This document shows positions 6,116-6,261 of a stretch of DNA of 6,261 nucleotides, one piece after another (within the stretch, counting starts at the first letter, position 1; the number at the start of each line of letters is the position of its first letter). The DNA lies in NCBI GenBank assembly GCA_031257455.1, contig JAIROQ010000066.1, positions 1 to 6,261 of the forward strand. The letters are read 5' to 3'. The notes beneath the pieces are model-generated. The model was not told where the DNA came from. It saw nothing but the letters and a program-made list of their open reading frames with translations, and searched no databases. Source of the DNA: Prevotellaceae bacterium. GTDB taxonomy: Bacteria > Bacteroidota > Bacteroidia > Bacteroidales > UBA932. The position numbers and the translations under genes are program-made.

Positions 6116-6127
6116 TTTATGCATAAA
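6116..6127. other. 12-bp perfect palindrome after a T-run
   Basis: TTTATGCATAAA is fully self-complementary and follows a run of T starting at 6112. It could be a protein-binding site or part of weak transcription termination, but no GC-rich stem supports a standard terminator. Confidence 0.4.
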
Positions 6128-6261
6128 GTGACAAATTATAGCCCCGGAGTGACAAATTATATACTCAGAGAATCTCTTTTGATACTAAAAGAGTCAAATT
6201 TTTAACTCCGAGTAACAAATTTGTCAGTAAAAGAGTCAAACTTGTCAGTAAAAGAGTCAAA
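6125..6261. repeat. 21-bp degenerate tandem array, 6.5 units, continues beyond window
   Basis: Units start at 6125, 6146, 6167, 6188, 6209, 6230 and 6251 (the last one cut by the window end). The CAAA core recurs at exactly 21-base spacing at 6132, 6153, 6195, 6216, 6237 and 6258; only the unit at 6167 lacks it. Units 1-2 share AGTGACAAATTATA, and units 6-7 share AAAGAGTCAAA after the same GTCAGTA end. The spacing equals about two turns of DNA. No open frame spans the array; a TAA interrupts the AAA-GAG-TCA frame at 6203-6205. Confidence 0.9.
6174..6193. other. 7-bp inverted repeat inside the 21-bp array
   Basis: CTCTTTT (6174-6180) and AAAAGAG (6187-6193) are exact reverse complements around the loop GATACT. 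The left arm lies in the one divergent repeat unit. The hairpin is AT-rich; it may weakly terminate xth transcripts, or it may be incidental. Confidence 0.45.

Noticed and set aside
6090..6120. Possible rho-independent terminator of xth (TTCG-GAAA-CGAA hairpin upstream of a T-run)
   Set aside because: The stem has only 4 bp and is separated from the T-run by several bases; too weak to call.

Overview
The window looks like a chromosomal segment of a member of the Bacteroidota, most likely Bacteroidales. Three intergenic spacers carry the Bacteroidota-type -7 promoter hexamer TAnnTTTG followed by short A-rich leaders without a Shine-Dalgarno sequence, and the gene set (FISUMP-domain surface protein, four-helix-bundle 'suffix' protein, EttA, U32-family protein, bactofilin, exonuclease III) fits that phylum. 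I cannot name the genus. All recognisable genes are on the + strand.

Layout. Bases 1-759 hold the 3' end of a secreted or surface protein with a C-terminal FISUMP domain; its start lies outside the window. Bases 760-1119 are a 360-bp spacer with no convincing gene. It holds a 23-bp x3 tandem repeat, a 17-unit array of a 9-bp repeat, and a promoter. Bases 1120-1695 encode a four-helix-bundle suffix-domain protein. This gene is bracketed by two pairs of direct repeats, one of which is the promoter itself, so the following gene ettA (1770-3446) starts behind a near-identical promoter. Five bases after ettA begins a U32-family protein (3452-4855). Its N-terminal reading frame runs through two heptanucleotide repeat arrays (3455-3576 and 3594-3628) before the conserved domain starts at about base 3635. 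A third clear promoter precedes a bactofilin (4896-5279), whose stop codon overlaps the start of an exodeoxyribonuclease III gene (5279-6064) as TAATG. The exonuclease stop codon lies inside another short run of the same heptamer. The last 137 bases are a 21-bp tandem repeat that runs off the window.

How the genes relate. They are mostly housekeeping functions: translation control (EttA), probable RNA hydroxylation or a related oxygen-independent modification (U32), cell-shape scaffold (bactofilin) and base-excision repair (exonuclease III). ettA-U32 and bactofilin-xth look like two short transcription units. No known defence, mobile or biosynthetic system is visible.

The unusual aspect is the density of simple tandem repeats with different periods (7, 7, 9, 21 and 23 bp) in or at the edges of the spacers. 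One heptamer array appears to be translated: at all five positions where the pure heptamer would create an in-frame stop, the base that would complete it is changed.
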